The notes under the pieces: model-generated
Seen by the model: only the letters and a program-made list of their open reading frames with translations
Told to the model about the DNA's origin: nothing
The model's database searches: none
Position numbers and translations under genes: made by a program
Origin: Streptomyces clavuligerus
Lineage (GTDB): Bacteria; Actinomycetota; Actinomycetes; Streptomycetales; Streptomycetaceae
Assembly (NCBI RefSeq): GCF_005519465.1
Contig: NZ_CP027858.1
Coordinates: forward strand, 3,720,001 to 3,784,000
Direction of reading: 5' to 3'
DNA length: 64,000 nucleotides
Part shown: positions 42,443 through 51,429 of the stretch, piece by piece
How positions within the stretch are numbered: the stretch's first letter is position 1
How the letters are laid out: every line of letters starts with the position of its first letter

Positions 42443-43552
42443 GTGGAGACCGTGGCTGGATCTCTCACATCGAAGGGGACACCGGTCGCCGAAGAGGCGC
42501 GGCCCGTGCCGCTCATCGTGACCGAGGACATGGAACTGCTCGACGATCTGCTGCGGCTGTGCGCCGCCGCGGGGACCGAGCCCGAGGTCCATCACGCCGT
42601 GCCCGAACGCAGGGGCGCCTGGGAGGCCGCCCCGCTGGTTCTCGTGGGCGACGACGCGGCGGAGCGCTGCCGGGGGGCGGTGCGCAGGAGCGGGGTGCTG
42701 CTGGTGGGGCGGGAGCAGGACGACCCCGACGTCTGGCGGCTCGCCGTGGAGATCGGCGCCGACGGCGTGGTGCGGCTGCCCGACGCCGAGCGCTTTCTGC
42801 TGGACCGCATCGCCGACGCGGTGGAGGGCGTGGGGGAGCCCGCCACCACCGTCGGGGTCATCGGCGGCAGCGGCGGCGCCGGGGCGTCCCACCTGGCCTG
42901 CGCCCTCGCGGTGACCGCCGCCCGGGAGGGCCGCCGCACCCTGCTCGTCGACGGCGACCCCTTGGGCGGCGGGATCGATGTCCTGCTCGGCGGGGAGCGG
43001 ACCGAGGGGCGGCGCTGGCCGGATTTCGCCGGTGCCAGGGGCAGGGTGGCCGGTGGGGCCCTGGAGGAGTCGCTGCCCGAGCTGCACCGGCTGCGGGTCC
43101 TCAGCTGGGACCGCGGGGATTCCGTGGTGATCCCGCCCGAGGCCATGCGCTCGGTGCTCGCCGCGGCCCGCAGGCGCGGCGGAGTGGTCGTCGTGGATCT
43201 GCCCCGCCGGGTCGACGAGGGCGTCGCGGAAGCGCTGGCCCAGCTCGATCTGGGGCTGCTCGTGGTCCCGGGCGAACTGCGCGCGGTCGCCGCCGCCGCA
43301 CGGGTGGCGTCGGTCGTGGGCATGGTCCTTCCCGATCTGCGGGTCGTGGCCCGGCCCCCGTACGCCCCGGGCCTCGACGACGGCTGGGTCGCCGCCTCGC
43401 TGGGCCTTCCGCTCGCGGGGGAACTGCCCTGGGAGACCGGGCCGCCGACCGGACCGGCCGACGGGGCGCCGCCCGGCCGCGCGGGCACCCCGCTCGCCCG
43501 TTTCTGCACGGTCTTCTGGGACCGCGCGCTGGCGAAGGGCGGGGCGTCATGA
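42443..43552 (+). CDS. ssd: Septum-site-determining/TadZ-like ATPase
   Basis: The protein has 369 aa. An N-terminal receiver-like domain (about 20-125: VPLIVTEDMELLDDLLRL) is followed by a MinD-type ATPase domain with VGVIGGSGGAGASHLACAL (Walker A-like, Lys missing), LLVDGDPLGGGIDVLLGG and VVVVDLPRRVDEG. This is the CpaE/TadZ/Ssd arrangement, which places Tad pilus machinery in the cell; the loss of the signature Lys suggests weak or no ATPase activity. First gene of the Tad operon. GTG 42443 or GTG 42452 may be the start. The stop overlaps tadA by 4 nt. Confidence 0.88.
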   Translation: METVAGSLTSKGTPVAEEARPVPLIVTEDMELLDDLLRLCAAAGTEPEVHHAVPERRGAWEAAPLVLVGDDAAERCRGAVRRSGVLLVGREQDDPDVWRLAVEIGADGVVRLPDAERFLLDRIADAVEGVGEPATTVGVIGGSGGAGASHLACALAVTAAREGRRTLLVDGDPLGGGIDVLLGGERTEGRRWPDFAGARGRVAGGALEESLPELHRLRVLSWDRGDSVVIPPEAMRSVLAAARRRGGVVVVDLPRRVDEGVAEALAQLDLGLLVVPGELRAVAAAARVASVVGMVLPDLRVVARPPYAPGLDDGWVAASLGLPLAGELPWETGPPTGPADGAPPGRAGTPLARFCTVFWDRALAKGGAS

Positions 43553-44697
43553 GCGCGGGACTGCTGGACGCCGTACGGCAGCGGCTCGCCGAGAGCGGGG
43601 ACGAACCCACTCCGGCGCGGGTCGCGGCGGCCCTGCGGGCCCAGGGCCGGCTGCTGGGTGCCGCCGAGGTCCTCGGCGGCACCGAGGAACTGCGCGGCGA
43701 GCTGGTGGGAGCCGGGCCGCTGGAGCCCCTGCTCGCCGACCCCTCGGTGACGGACGTGCTGGTGTCCGCGCCCGACAGGGTCTGGGTTGACCGGGGCCGC
43801 GGCCTGGAACGGACCGGGGTGACCTTCCCGGACGCGGCGGCGGTGCGCAGACTGGCCCAGCGGCTCGCCGCCGTCGCGGGCAGGCGGCTGGACGACGCCC
43901 GGCCCTGGACGGACGCCCGGCTGCCGGACGGCACCCGGATGCACGCCGTGATTCCCCCGGTCGCGGTCGGCTCGACCTGTCTGTCGCTGCGGGTCGTGCG
44001 GCCCCGGGCCTTCACCCCGGCCGAGCTGGTGGCCGCCGGGACCCTGCCGCCGGGCGGCGACCTGCTGCTGCGGGCCGTGGTCGACGCCCGGCTCTCCTTC
44101 CTGATCAGCGGCGGCACCGGAACGGGCAAGACCACGCTGCTGGCCGGGCTGCTCGGCCTGGTGGGACCGGCGGAGCGGATCGTCGTCGCCGAGGACTCGG
44201 CCGAGCTGCTGCCCGACCACCCCCATGCCGTACGGCTCCAGTCGCGCACGGCCAACCAGGAGGGCGCGGGCCGGGTCACGCTGCGGGACCTGGTGCGGCA
44301 GGCCCTGCGGATGCGGCCGGACCGCCTGGTGGTGGGGGAGGTCCGGGGCGCCGAGGTGACGGAGTTGCTCGCCGCGCTCAACACCGGCCACGAAGGGGGC
44401 TGCGGCACGGTCCACGCGAACGCCGCCGCGGACGTCCCGGCGCGGCTGGAGGCGCTGGGCACCGCCGCCGGACTGGACCGGGCCGCACTCCACAGTCAGC
44501 TGGCCGCCGCCCTCTCCCTGGTGATCCATCTCGTACGGGACCGGGACGGCCGTCGGCGGGTCGCCGAGGTGCACACCCTGGAACGGGACCCCGCGGGGTG
44601 GGTGCGGACTGTGCCCGCGCTGCGGTGGGGCGCGGCGGAGTTCACCCGGGAGCCCGGCTGGGAGCGGCTGCGGAAGCTGCTCGGGAGCGCGCTGTGA
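43549..44697 (+). CDS. tadA: Tad pilus assembly ATPase TadA/CpaF
   Basis: The protein has 382 aa, a type II/IV secretion ATPase. FLISGGTGTGKTTLLAGLLG is Walker A, RIVVAEDSAELLPDH the Asp box, LRMRPDRLVVGEVRGAEV Walker B, and LNTGHEGGCGTVHAN the His box. It powers pilus assembly at the inner membrane face. ATG 43549 overlaps the ssd stop, and its own stop overlaps the next GTG. Confidence 0.95.
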   Translation: MSAGLLDAVRQRLAESGDEPTPARVAAALRAQGRLLGAAEVLGGTEELRGELVGAGPLEPLLADPSVTDVLVSAPDRVWVDRGRGLERTGVTFPDAAAVRRLAQRLAAVAGRRLDDARPWTDARLPDGTRMHAVIPPVAVGSTCLSLRVVRPRAFTPAELVAAGTLPPGGDLLLRAVVDARLSFLISGGTGTGKTTLLAGLLGLVGPAERIVVAEDSAELLPDHPHAVRLQSRTANQEGAGRVTLRDLVRQALRMRPDRLVVGEVRGAEVTELLAALNTGHEGGCGTVHANAAADVPARLEALGTAAGLDRAALHSQLAAALSLVIHLVRDRDGRRRVAEVHTLERDPAGWVRTVPALRWGAAEFTREPGWERLRKLLGSAL

Positions 44698-45581
44698 GGC
44701 CGGTGGAGCCGCTGTACGCGGCGGCCCTCGCCCTGGGCGTGGCGGCCTGGCTGACGGCGGGCCGGGACCTCGGCGGCCCGCTCCGGGCGGGGTCGCCGGT
44801 GCCGGGAGGGCGGGCTCGGTGTCCTGCCCCGTGGCGGCCTCCGCCGTGGCTGCGGCTGCCCGGTGTCCCTCCGGGGGTGCGGCCGGGCCCGGAGTGGTGG
44901 TGCCTGCCCGCCGCCGCGGTCCTCGCGGTGCTGGGGGCGTCGGTGCTGCCGCTGTGCGCGGCGGCACCGGCGGTGCCGCTCGTCCGGCGCGGGCTGCGGG
45001 CCCGGCGGCGGGAGGCGGAGCGGGCCCGGCGGGCCGATGCCGTGATCGCGCTGTGCGGCGCGGTCGCCGCCGAGCTGCGGGCGGGAATCCAGCCCGGCCC
45101 GGCGCTGCTGTCGGCGGCCGGGGCCACGGACGCCCTCGGCACGGCGGGGGCACCGGTGGGCGCGGCGGCCCGTTTCGGGGGCGATGTGCCCCGGGCGCTG
45201 CGGGAGGCGGCCCGGGAGCCGGGGGCGGACGGTCTGGCGGGGGTCGCGGCCTGCTGGCGGGTGGCCGTGGACGGCGGTGCCGGTCTGGCCGCCGCCCTCG
45301 ATCGGCTGGAGGAGGCCCTGCGGGCCGATCGGGACCAGCGGGAGGAGTTACGGGCCCAGTTGGCGGGCGCCCGCGCCACGGTGGGGCTGCTGGCGCTGCT
45401 GCCGGTGGTCGCCCTCGCCATGGGCTGGGCCCTCGGCGCCGATCCGCTGCGGGTGCTGCTGCACACCCCCGCGGGGCTGCTGTGTCTGCTGCTCGGCGGG
45501 GCGCTGGAGGCGGCCGGGCTCTGGTGGGCCGCGCGGATCGTCCGGGCCGTGTCCGGCGCGCAGGCGGGCGGGGCGCGATGA
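44694..45581 (+). CDS. tadB: TadB-like pilus platform membrane protein
   Basis: The protein has 295 aa. A Pro-rich start, a membrane segment around 70-90, a cytosolic T2SSF domain (CGAVAAELRAGIQPGPALLS; LRADRDQREELRAQLAGA) and two C-terminal membrane segments fit TadB. Together with TadC it forms the platform that transfers the ATPase motion to pilin. GTG start overlapping tadA. Confidence 0.85.
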   Translation: MRPVEPLYAAALALGVAAWLTAGRDLGGPLRAGSPVPGGRARCPAPWRPPPWLRLPGVPPGVRPGPEWWCLPAAAVLAVLGASVLPLCAAAPAVPLVRRGLRARRREAERARRADAVIALCGAVAAELRAGIQPGPALLSAAGATDALGTAGAPVGAAARFGGDVPRALREAAREPGADGLAGVAACWRVAVDGGAGLAAALDRLEEALRADRDQREELRAQLAGARATVGLLALLPVVALAMGWALGADPLRVLLHTPAGLLCLLLGGALEAAGLWWAARIVRAVSGAQAGGAR

Positions 45582-46348
45582 CGGCGCTGTTCTGGGCGGC
45601 GGTGTGCGCGCTGTCCGTGGCGGTCCGACTGGGGTTCACGGCTGTCGCCCTGGGCCGGGAGCGGCATACCCGCGGCCGGGGCGCCGTGCTGCTGAGGGCT
45701 TCTTCCGCCCCGCGGCGGCGGCTCCCGGACCGGGCCCGCCTGGCGGCCCTGGCGCGGCCCTGGGCGGCCCCTGCGGGGGCGCTGATCACCCTGGCGGTTC
45801 TCGTCGAGGGGGTGCCCGGCCTGGCCCTGGGGGTGTCGGTCGCCTGGGGGGTGCGCCGCAGGCTGCGCTCCCGCCCGCCGGGCGCGGCGGCGCGGGAGTC
45901 GCCGCCGGACGACCCCCGGCTGCCGCTGGCGGCCGATCTGCTGGCCGCGTGTCTCTCGGCCGGTGCGGCGCCGCACGAGGCGGCGGAGGCGGTCGGTGAC
46001 TCCCTGGGCGGGCCGGTCGGCGAACGGCTGCTCCGGGCCTGCGCCGCGGTCCGGCTGGGCGGTGAACCGGGGTCGGCGTGGGGCGCCGTCGCCGGGCTGC
46101 CCGGGGCGGCCGAGCTGGCCCGCTGTCTGGCGCGGGCCCACGCCAGCGGGGCGCCCGCGGCCGAACCGGTCGCCCGCGTCGCCGTGCGGCTCCGGGCCGA
46201 CCGTGCCCGGGCCGCCGCGGCCCGGGCCCGCAGGGCCCAGGTGCTGATCACCGCCCCGGTGGGGCTGTGTTTCCTGCCCGCCTTCCTGGCCGTCGGGGTG
46301 GCCCCTGTGGTGATCGGACTGGCGGACGGACTGCTGAACGGAGGGTGA
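45578..46348 (+). CDS. tadC: TadC-like pilus platform membrane protein
   Basis: The protein has 256 aa. An N-terminal membrane segment, another around 65-85, a T2SSF-type domain (LAADLLAACLSAGAAPHEAA; RLRADRARAAAARARRAQVL) and a C-terminal hydrophobic hairpin (LITAPVGLCFLPAFLAVGV) fit TadC. ATG overlaps the tadB stop by 4 nt. Confidence 0.85.
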   Translation: MTALFWAAVCALSVAVRLGFTAVALGRERHTRGRGAVLLRASSAPRRRLPDRARLAALARPWAAPAGALITLAVLVEGVPGLALGVSVAWGVRRRLRSRPPGAAARESPPDDPRLPLAADLLAACLSAGAAPHEAAEAVGDSLGGPVGERLLRACAAVRLGGEPGSAWGAVAGLPGAAELARCLARAHASGAPAAEPVARVAVRLRADRARAAAARARRAQVLITAPVGLCFLPAFLAVGVAPVVIGLADGLLNGG

Positions 46349-46353
46349 GGGCG

Positions 46354-46665
46354 ATGGCACGACACAGAGGGGTCGAGGAGATGGGGAACCCGTTCGGGAA
46401 CGGTGTGGAGGACAGGGCGTCCGGTGGACCGGGCAGCGGTCCCGTGAGCGCGCTCACGGCGTCGCTGCGACGGTGCCGAGCGCCATGGAGGCGACCGGGG
46501 CCGCCGGGGCGGTGGCGGGACGCGGGCATGGCCACGTCCGAGTACGCGATGGTGACGATCGCCGCCTGTGCCCTCGCGGCCGTGCTCTACAGGATCGTCA
46601 CCAGTGGGCCCGTCGCCAGGGCGCTGGAGGCGCTGATCGGGAAGGCGCTCGATGCGCAGTTCTGA
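46354..46665 (+). CDS. DUF4244/Flp-type pilin
   Basis: The protein has 103 aa. After a Gly/Arg-rich leader of about 57 residues comes GMATSEYAMVTIAACALAAV, a Flp-pilin-like cleavage region with Glu at the fifth position of the mature form followed by a membrane/assembly helix. This is likely the major pilin. The prepilin peptidase is not in the window. GGAGGGTGAGGG precedes ATG 46354. Confidence 0.85.
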   Translation: MARHRGVEEMGNPFGNGVEDRASGGPGSGPVSALTASLRRCRAPWRRPGPPGRWRDAGMATSEYAMVTIAACALAAVLYRIVTSGPVARALEALIGKALDAQF

Positions 46666-47191
46666 CAAGAGGCGCGGCAAGGCCCCGCCCGAGGGCCGTG
46701 GCCGGGGTGCCGGGGGGCCGGACACCGGCCCGGCGGGGCACGGAGTGGGGGGTCGTCCACCGCCCCGGAGGAGGGCCGCCGGAGCGGTGGCGGGGACACG
46801 GCCGGGGAGCGGCGGTCGCCGGGACGGCTGCCGGGACGGGGGGATGGTGACGGCGGAGACGGCCGTCGCGATGCCTGCCCTGGTGCTCTTCACCATGGCG
46901 CTGGTCTGGGCCCTCACGGCGGTGCTGGCCCAGATCCAGTGCGTCGACGCCGCCAGGGCCGGGGCCCGGGCGGCGGCCCGCTCCGAGCCCTACGCGGAGG
47001 CGGTGGGGGCGGCCCGTTCGGCCGCCCCGGCGGGCGCCCGGATCGACCTGGTGCGGGTGGGGCGGCTGTGGCGGGTCCGCGTCTCCGCCCCGGCACCCGG
47101 AACGGGCTCCTGGGGCCTGACCGTCCGCGCGGAGGCGGTGGCTCTGGCCGAGGACACCGCAGGGCTCCACCAGGGCGGGTGGGACCGGTGA
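46652..47191 (+). CDS. TadE-like minor pilin
   Basis: The protein has 179 aa as drawn. The conserved part starts near residue 64: GMVTAETAVAMPALVLFTMA, the TadE prepilin-like segment with Glu, then a helix and a beta-rich tail. The first 60 residues are Gly/Arg/Pro-rich and could be untranslated if translation starts at GTG/ATG codons around 46841-46844. As drawn, it overlaps the pilin gene by 14 bp. Confidence 0.75.
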   Translation: MRSSDKRRGKAPPEGRGRGAGGPDTGPAGHGVGGRPPPRRRAAGAVAGTRPGSGGRRDGCRDGGMVTAETAVAMPALVLFTMALVWALTAVLAQIQCVDAARAGARAAARSEPYAEAVGAARSAAPAGARIDLVRVGRLWRVRVSAPAPGTGSWGLTVRAEAVALAEDTAGLHQGGWDR

Positions 47192-47778
47192 GCGGCTTCC
47201 GCCGCCGAGGGACGCCGGGCACCGGGGCCGTCCGCGCGCCCGTGGCGGGCCGAGCCGCCCGGAAGGTCGGGCGGGGTGGGGACCGGGGGTCCGCGAGCGT
47301 CTGGACGGCGACGGCGGCGGGAGTGCTCTGTGCCGTCTTCGCCGCGGTCCTGGCGCTGGGGCAGGCGGTGGCGGTCCGCCACCGTGCCGGTGCGGCGGCC
47401 GATCTCGCGGCCCTGGCCGCCGCCGACCACGCCCCGGCGGGCTGGTCCGCCGCCTGCGGGCGGGCCGGGGAGGTCGCCCGGGAGCAGGGCGCGGAGCTGG
47501 TGCGCTGCGTGGTCCGGGGCGAGCTGGCCGAGGTGACCGCGCGGGTGCGGCGCGGTCCCTGGGCGCCCGAGGTCCGGGCCCGCGCGGGCCCGCCGGACGC
47601 TGCCCCACCGAGCCCGGCCGCCCGGCCGGACCGCGCCGTCCCGCCCGGCCGGGTCGATCCGCCGGACCCCTTGGGGTCCTCGTTCGCCCGTGCGCCCGCC
47701 GCGGGACCGTCCTTCGGCCCGCGTTCCGGCGTGGTCGTCCAGGCGGGGCGTACGGGGGCCAAAGGGCCGGTCGGAGGG
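47188..47778 (+). CDS. TadG/Rv3654c-like protein lacking a stop codon before the convergent helicase
   Basis: GTG 47188 overlaps the TadE-like stop. An Arg-rich leader, then GDRGSASVWTATAAGVLCAV begins the single membrane helix, followed by RHRAGAAADLAALAAAD and a soluble Ala-rich part, as in Rv3654c-type TadE-like proteins (about 110-140 aa). After about residue 145 the sequence is low-complexity Pro/Ala/Arg. No stop codon occurs in any forward frame before the end of the convergent helicase gene; formally this frame stays open to 50223, antisense to the helicase. The end given is only the helicase border. A sequencing error or a truly extended product are both possible. Confidence 0.6.
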
Positions 47779-50238
47779 TCAGCGCAGGGGTTCCGGGGCG
47801 TTGCGCAGGAGCTCCCGCAGGAGGCGGACCGCGGCGCGCTTGTGCAGGGGTTCGTTGCCGTTGCCGCATTTCGGGGACTGGACGCAGGAGGGGCAGCCCG
47901 CCTCGCACTCACAGACCTCGATGGCCTCGCGGGTCGCGTCCAGCCAGGTCCGCGCGGTGTGGAAGGCCCGTTCCGCGAAGCCCGCGCCGCCGGGGTGGCC
48001 GTCGTACACGAAGACGGTCGGCAGCCCGGTGTCCGGGTGGAGCGGCACGGAGACGCCGCCGATGTCCCAGCGGTCGCAGGTGGCGAAGAGTGGGAGGAGG
48101 CCGATGGAGGCGTGCTCGGCGGCGTGCAGGGCGCCGCCGAGCTGCTCCGGGGCGATCCGGGCGGCGTCCAGTTGGGACTCGGTGACCGTCCACCACACGG
48201 CCCGGGTACGCAGGATCCGCGGAGGCAGGTCGAGCTTGGTCTCGCCCAGCACCTCGCCGGTCATCAGCTTGCGGCGGAGGAAGGAGACCACCTGATGGGT
48301 GACCTCGACGGAGCCGTAGCACAGGCGCCCGTCGCCCCAGGGGACCTCGATGTCGGTGCCGAGCACGGAGACGCTGGTGGTGTCCCGGGCGGTGGTCGAG
48401 TACGGCGGTACGGCGTCCTCGACGAGGGCCACCGAGTCCTCCAGGTCCAGCCGCCGCACCAGATAGGTGCGGCCCTGGTGGAGATGGACGGCCCCCTCGT
48501 GGACGGAGGTGTGGGCGGCCGACTCGTCGACCGTGCCGAGCAGACGTCCGGTGGACTCCTCCACGATCTGCACCGGACGGCCGCCCTCGCCCCGGATGTC
48601 GGTGAGGTCGGCGGCCCGCTCCCGCCGGGTCCAGTGCCAGCCGGTGGCCCGGCGGCGCAGCAGCCGGGCGCCCTCCAGCTGGGGCATCAGCCCAGCCGCG
48701 GCCGGTCCGAACAGCGCGAGGTCGGCCTCCGTGAGCGGCAGCTCGGCCGCGGCGGCGCACAGATGGGGGGCGAGCACGTAGGGGTTGTCCGGGTCGAGGA
48801 CGGTGGACTCCACCGGCTGCCGGAACAGCGCCTCGGGGTGGTGGACGAGAAAGGTGTCCAGCGGGTCGTCCCGGGCCACCAGGACCGCCAGGGCGCCCTG
48901 GCCCGCCCGTCCGGCGCGCCCCGCCTGCTGCCACAGCGACGCCCGGGTCCCGGGATAGCCCGAGATCACCACCGCGTCGAGCCCGGAGACGTCGACGCCC
49001 AGTTCCAGCGCGGTGGTGGCGGCGAGGCCGAGCAGTTCACCGGAGTGCAGGGCGTTCTCCAGGGCCCGTCGCTCCTCGGGGAGATAACCGCCCCGGTAGG
49101 CGGCCACCCGCCGGGGCAGCGAGCGGTCCACCTCGGCCAGCCGTTCCTTGGCGATCACGGAGATCAGCTCCGCGCCCCGCCGGGAGCGGACGAAGGCGAC
49201 CGTGCGGACGCCCTGCACGGTCAGATCGGTGAGGAGGTCCGCGGTCTCCGCCGTGGCCGTGCGGCGTACGGGGGCGCCCCGCTCGCCCCGGAGTTCGGTG
49301 AGCGGCGGCTCCCACAGGGCGAAGACCAGCTCGCCGCGCGGGGAGGCGTCGTCGGAGACCTCCACCACCGGCAGACCGGTCAGCCGGTGGGCCGCCACGG
49401 CGGGGTCGGCGGCGGTGGCCGAGGCGAGCAGGAAGACGGGGTCGGCCCCGTAGCGGACGCATATCCGCCGCAGTCGCCGCAGCACCTGGGCGACGTGGGA
49501 GCCGAAGACGCCCCGGTAGGTGTGGCACTCGTCGATGACGACATAGCGCAGCGACCGCAGGAAGGAGGACCAGCGCGGGTGGGACGGGAGTATCCCGCGG
49601 TGGAGCATGTCTGGATTGGTCAGGACATAGGTGGCGTACTGCCGCACCCACTCGCGTTCCTCGACGGGCGTGTCGCCGTCGTAGACCGCAGGGCGCACCC
49701 GGTGGCCCAGGGGTTTTGCGAGGGCCTTCACCGCGCGGCACTGGTCGGCCGCCAGCGCCTTGGTGGGGGCGAGGTAGAGCGCGGTCGCGCCCCGCCCGTT
49801 GGGGGCCTCGGCACCGTCGAGCAGGGTGGTGAGGACGGGGGCGAGATAGGCGAGCGACTTGCCCGACGCGGTGCCGGTGGCGATGACCACGCTCTCGCCG
49901 TCCAGCGCGTGCCCGGCGGCCTCGGCCTGATGCGTCCAGGGGTGCTCCACGCCGGTCAGCCGAATGGCGTTGATCACTTCTGGGCGGATGCGGTGCGGCC
50001 AGACGGCATGGCGGCCCGGCCGCGGGGGCAAGTGCTCCGTATGAGTGATGCGCGCGGCCCGGTCCGCCCTTGTGGCGAGCCGGTCGAGGACCTCACCGGG
50101 GGAGGGGCGGGTGGGCCCGTTCCCGGGAGGTCGTCTGGGACGCAGATTCTTGGCCATCGGCACCGAGTGTGTCACTGGTGTGACGGACAATGGTCCCAAG
50201 GCGTCGTGCATGGCTGTCGGTAAGTGATTGAATGCCAT
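47779..50238 (-). CDS. DEAD/DEAH-box helicase, MrfA/YprA-like
   Basis: The protein has 819 aa. VIATGTASGKSLAYLAP is motif I, YVVIDECHTYRGVFG motif II, LLASATAADP motif III, followed by the second RecA domain with GYPGTRASLWQQAGRAGRAG (motif VI). The C-terminal DUF1998-type part has a Cys cluster, CECEAGCPSCVQSPKC, with four Cys for a metal. Bacillus MrfA of this family repairs mitomycin damage. ATG 50238 matches the start MAFNHLP I recall from relatives. Divergent from bldG. Confidence 0.9.
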   Translation of the reverse strand: MAFNHLPTAMHDALGPLSVTPVTHSVPMAKNLRPRRPPGNGPTRPSPGEVLDRLATRADRAARITHTEHLPPRPGRHAVWPHRIRPEVINAIRLTGVEHPWTHQAEAAGHALDGESVVIATGTASGKSLAYLAPVLTTLLDGAEAPNGRGATALYLAPTKALAADQCRAVKALAKPLGHRVRPAVYDGDTPVEEREWVRQYATYVLTNPDMLHRGILPSHPRWSSFLRSLRYVVIDECHTYRGVFGSHVAQVLRRLRRICVRYGADPVFLLASATAADPAVAAHRLTGLPVVEVSDDASPRGELVFALWEPPLTELRGERGAPVRRTATAETADLLTDLTVQGVRTVAFVRSRRGAELISVIAKERLAEVDRSLPRRVAAYRGGYLPEERRALENALHSGELLGLAATTALELGVDVSGLDAVVISGYPGTRASLWQQAGRAGRAGQGALAVLVARDDPLDTFLVHHPEALFRQPVESTVLDPDNPYVLAPHLCAAAAELPLTEADLALFGPAAAGLMPQLEGARLLRRRATGWHWTRRERAADLTDIRGEGGRPVQIVEESTGRLLGTVDESAAHTSVHEGAVHLHQGRTYLVRRLDLEDSVALVEDAVPPYSTTARDTTSVSVLGTDIEVPWGDGRLCYGSVEVTHQVVSFLRRKLMTGEVLGETKLDLPPRILRTRAVWWTVTESQLDAARIAPEQLGGALHAAEHASIGLLPLFATCDRWDIGGVSVPLHPDTGLPTVFVYDGHPGGAGFAERAFHTARTWLDATREAIEVCECEAGCPSCVQSPKCGNGNEPLHKRAAVRLLRELLRNAPEPLR

Positions 50239-50317
50239 CGCGGCTGGCGACCGTCCTCCGGCTCCGCCGGGGAGACCTGTGGGGGCGGGCGCCCGATAGC
50301 AAGGTGCTGGAGGATCA

Positions 50318-50671
50318 GTGGACCTGTCCCTGTCGACTCGCAATGTGACCGGCCCCGCCGGCGACCGTACGGTCGTCGAGGTCGGTGGCGAGATTGATGT
50401 GTATACCGCGCCCAAGCTGCGCGAGCAGTTGGTCGAGCTGGTGAATGACGGCAGCTACCACCTGGTTGTCGACATGGAGGGCGTGGACTTCCTCGACTCC
50501 ACCGGGCTCGGTGTGCTCGTGGGCGGCCTGAAGCGGGTACGTGCCCATGAGGGCTCGCTGCGTCTGGTCTGCAACCAGGAGCGCATTCTGAAGATTTTCC
50601 GGATCACGGGACTCACCAAGGTGTTCCCGATCCACACCACGGTCGACGAAGCGGTCGCTGCCGCCGACTGA
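50318..50671 (+). CDS. bldG: Anti-anti-sigma factor BldG
   Basis: The protein has 117 aa, a STAS domain. [20 protein letters not shown] contains the phosphorylatable Ser61, equivalent to the S. coelicolor Ser57, and the sequence is otherwise near-identical to what I remember for BldG. It releases sigma factors by binding anti-sigma kinases and is needed for aerial growth and antibiotics. GTG 50318 has GGAGG at 4 nt spacing. The partner anti-sigma gene follows. Confidence 0.95.
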   Translation: MDLSLSTRNVTGPAGDRTVVEVGGEIDVYTAPKLREQLVELVNDGSYHLVVDMEGVDFLDSTGLGVLVGGLKRVRAHEGSLRLVCNQERILKIFRITGLTKVFPIHTTVDEAVAAAD

Positions 50672-50967
50672 GTCCGTCCGGACGGGGACGGCCGCCGCCC
50701 GGCCGGGCGCCGGGGTGCAGGCCGCTCGTCGGCCGGGCCCGGTCCGGTCCGGTGGCGGGCACGGCTCTTCGGCCGGTGCGCTGCCGTCCCGTCGGCCCTT
50801 CGGCCGTCGGGGCGCACCGGGCCGTTCCGGCGTACCCGTCCGGCGTCCATGAGCGGGCCGGTCTTCTTCCGGGCGGCCGGGGACCAGGGAAGACCGCTGA
50901 TGAGACAGGGGCACGGCACCACCGTCCCGGGCCCCTGAGATGCACCCGTACGTCCGAGGGGGATCGC
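50672..50967. other. Gap between bldG and anti-sigma gene
   Basis: These 296 bp of very GC-rich DNA have no gene seen. In S. coelicolor bldG and the next gene can be co-transcribed. Confidence 0.4.
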
Positions 50968-51399
50968 ATGGCCACCGTCGAACTTCGCTTCAGCGCTCAG
51001 CCCGAGCATGTCAGGACCGCCCGCCTGGTGGCCGCTGCCGTGGCGCGCAGGGCGGGGGTGGACGAGGCGGTGCTGGACGAGGTCCGGCTCGCCGTCGGCG
51101 AGGCGTGCAGCCGGGCCGTGGGGCTGCACCGCAGTCATGGCATCACCGCGCCCGTCCAGGTGGTGCTGACCGACGAGGACAAGAAGTTCTCCATCGAGGT
51201 CGGGGACGAGGTCACGACACCCCCGGAGGGCGCCCGTTCGTCCTCGGGGGCAGGTGCCGAGGAGGACGCGGAGGGCGAGGACGAGATGGGTCTCGCCGTC
51301 ATCAGCGGCCTGGTCGACGACATGGAAGTCACCGCGAGTGACCGGGGCGGCGTGATCAGGATGACCTGGCCCACGTCCCCCGTCACCGTTCTGCCCTGA
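50968..51399 (+). CDS. Anti-sigma factor-like ATP-binding protein, BldG partner
   Basis: The protein has 143 aa, a GHKL/HATPase (SpoIIAB/RsbW-like) fold: VLDEVRLAVGEACSRAVGLH is the N-box helix and GLAVISGLVDDMEV the G-box region. An acidic insert (GAGAEEDAEGEDE) separates them. The N-box has Ala/Cys-Ser in place of the usual Asn (EACSRAV for EAxxNAI), so nucleotide handling may differ. It corresponds to the SCO3548-type protein next to bldG. AGGGGG precedes ATG 50968. Confidence 0.85.
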   Translation: MATVELRFSAQPEHVRTARLVAAAVARRAGVDEAVLDEVRLAVGEACSRAVGLHRSHGITAPVQVVLTDEDKKFSIEVGDEVTTPPEGARSSSGAGAEEDAEGEDEMGLAVISGLVDDMEVTASDRGGVIRMTWPTSPVTVLP

Positions 51400-51429
51400 A
51401 ACGGGCCCACGCCCCCCGTCACCGTTCTG
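51368..51429 (+). repeat. 36-bp-period duplication across the anti-sigma stop codon
   Basis: Two 26-bp copies (51368-51393 and 51404-51429) with one mismatch flank the stop codon. The second copy is untranslated. Confidence 0.85.

Noticed and set aside
42592..46917. Minus-strand open frame of over 1400 codons opposite the Tad operon
   Set aside because: It is antisense to seven recognisable genes and encodes Pro/Arg/Ala-rich low-complexity sequence, the usual mirror of GC-saturated codons.
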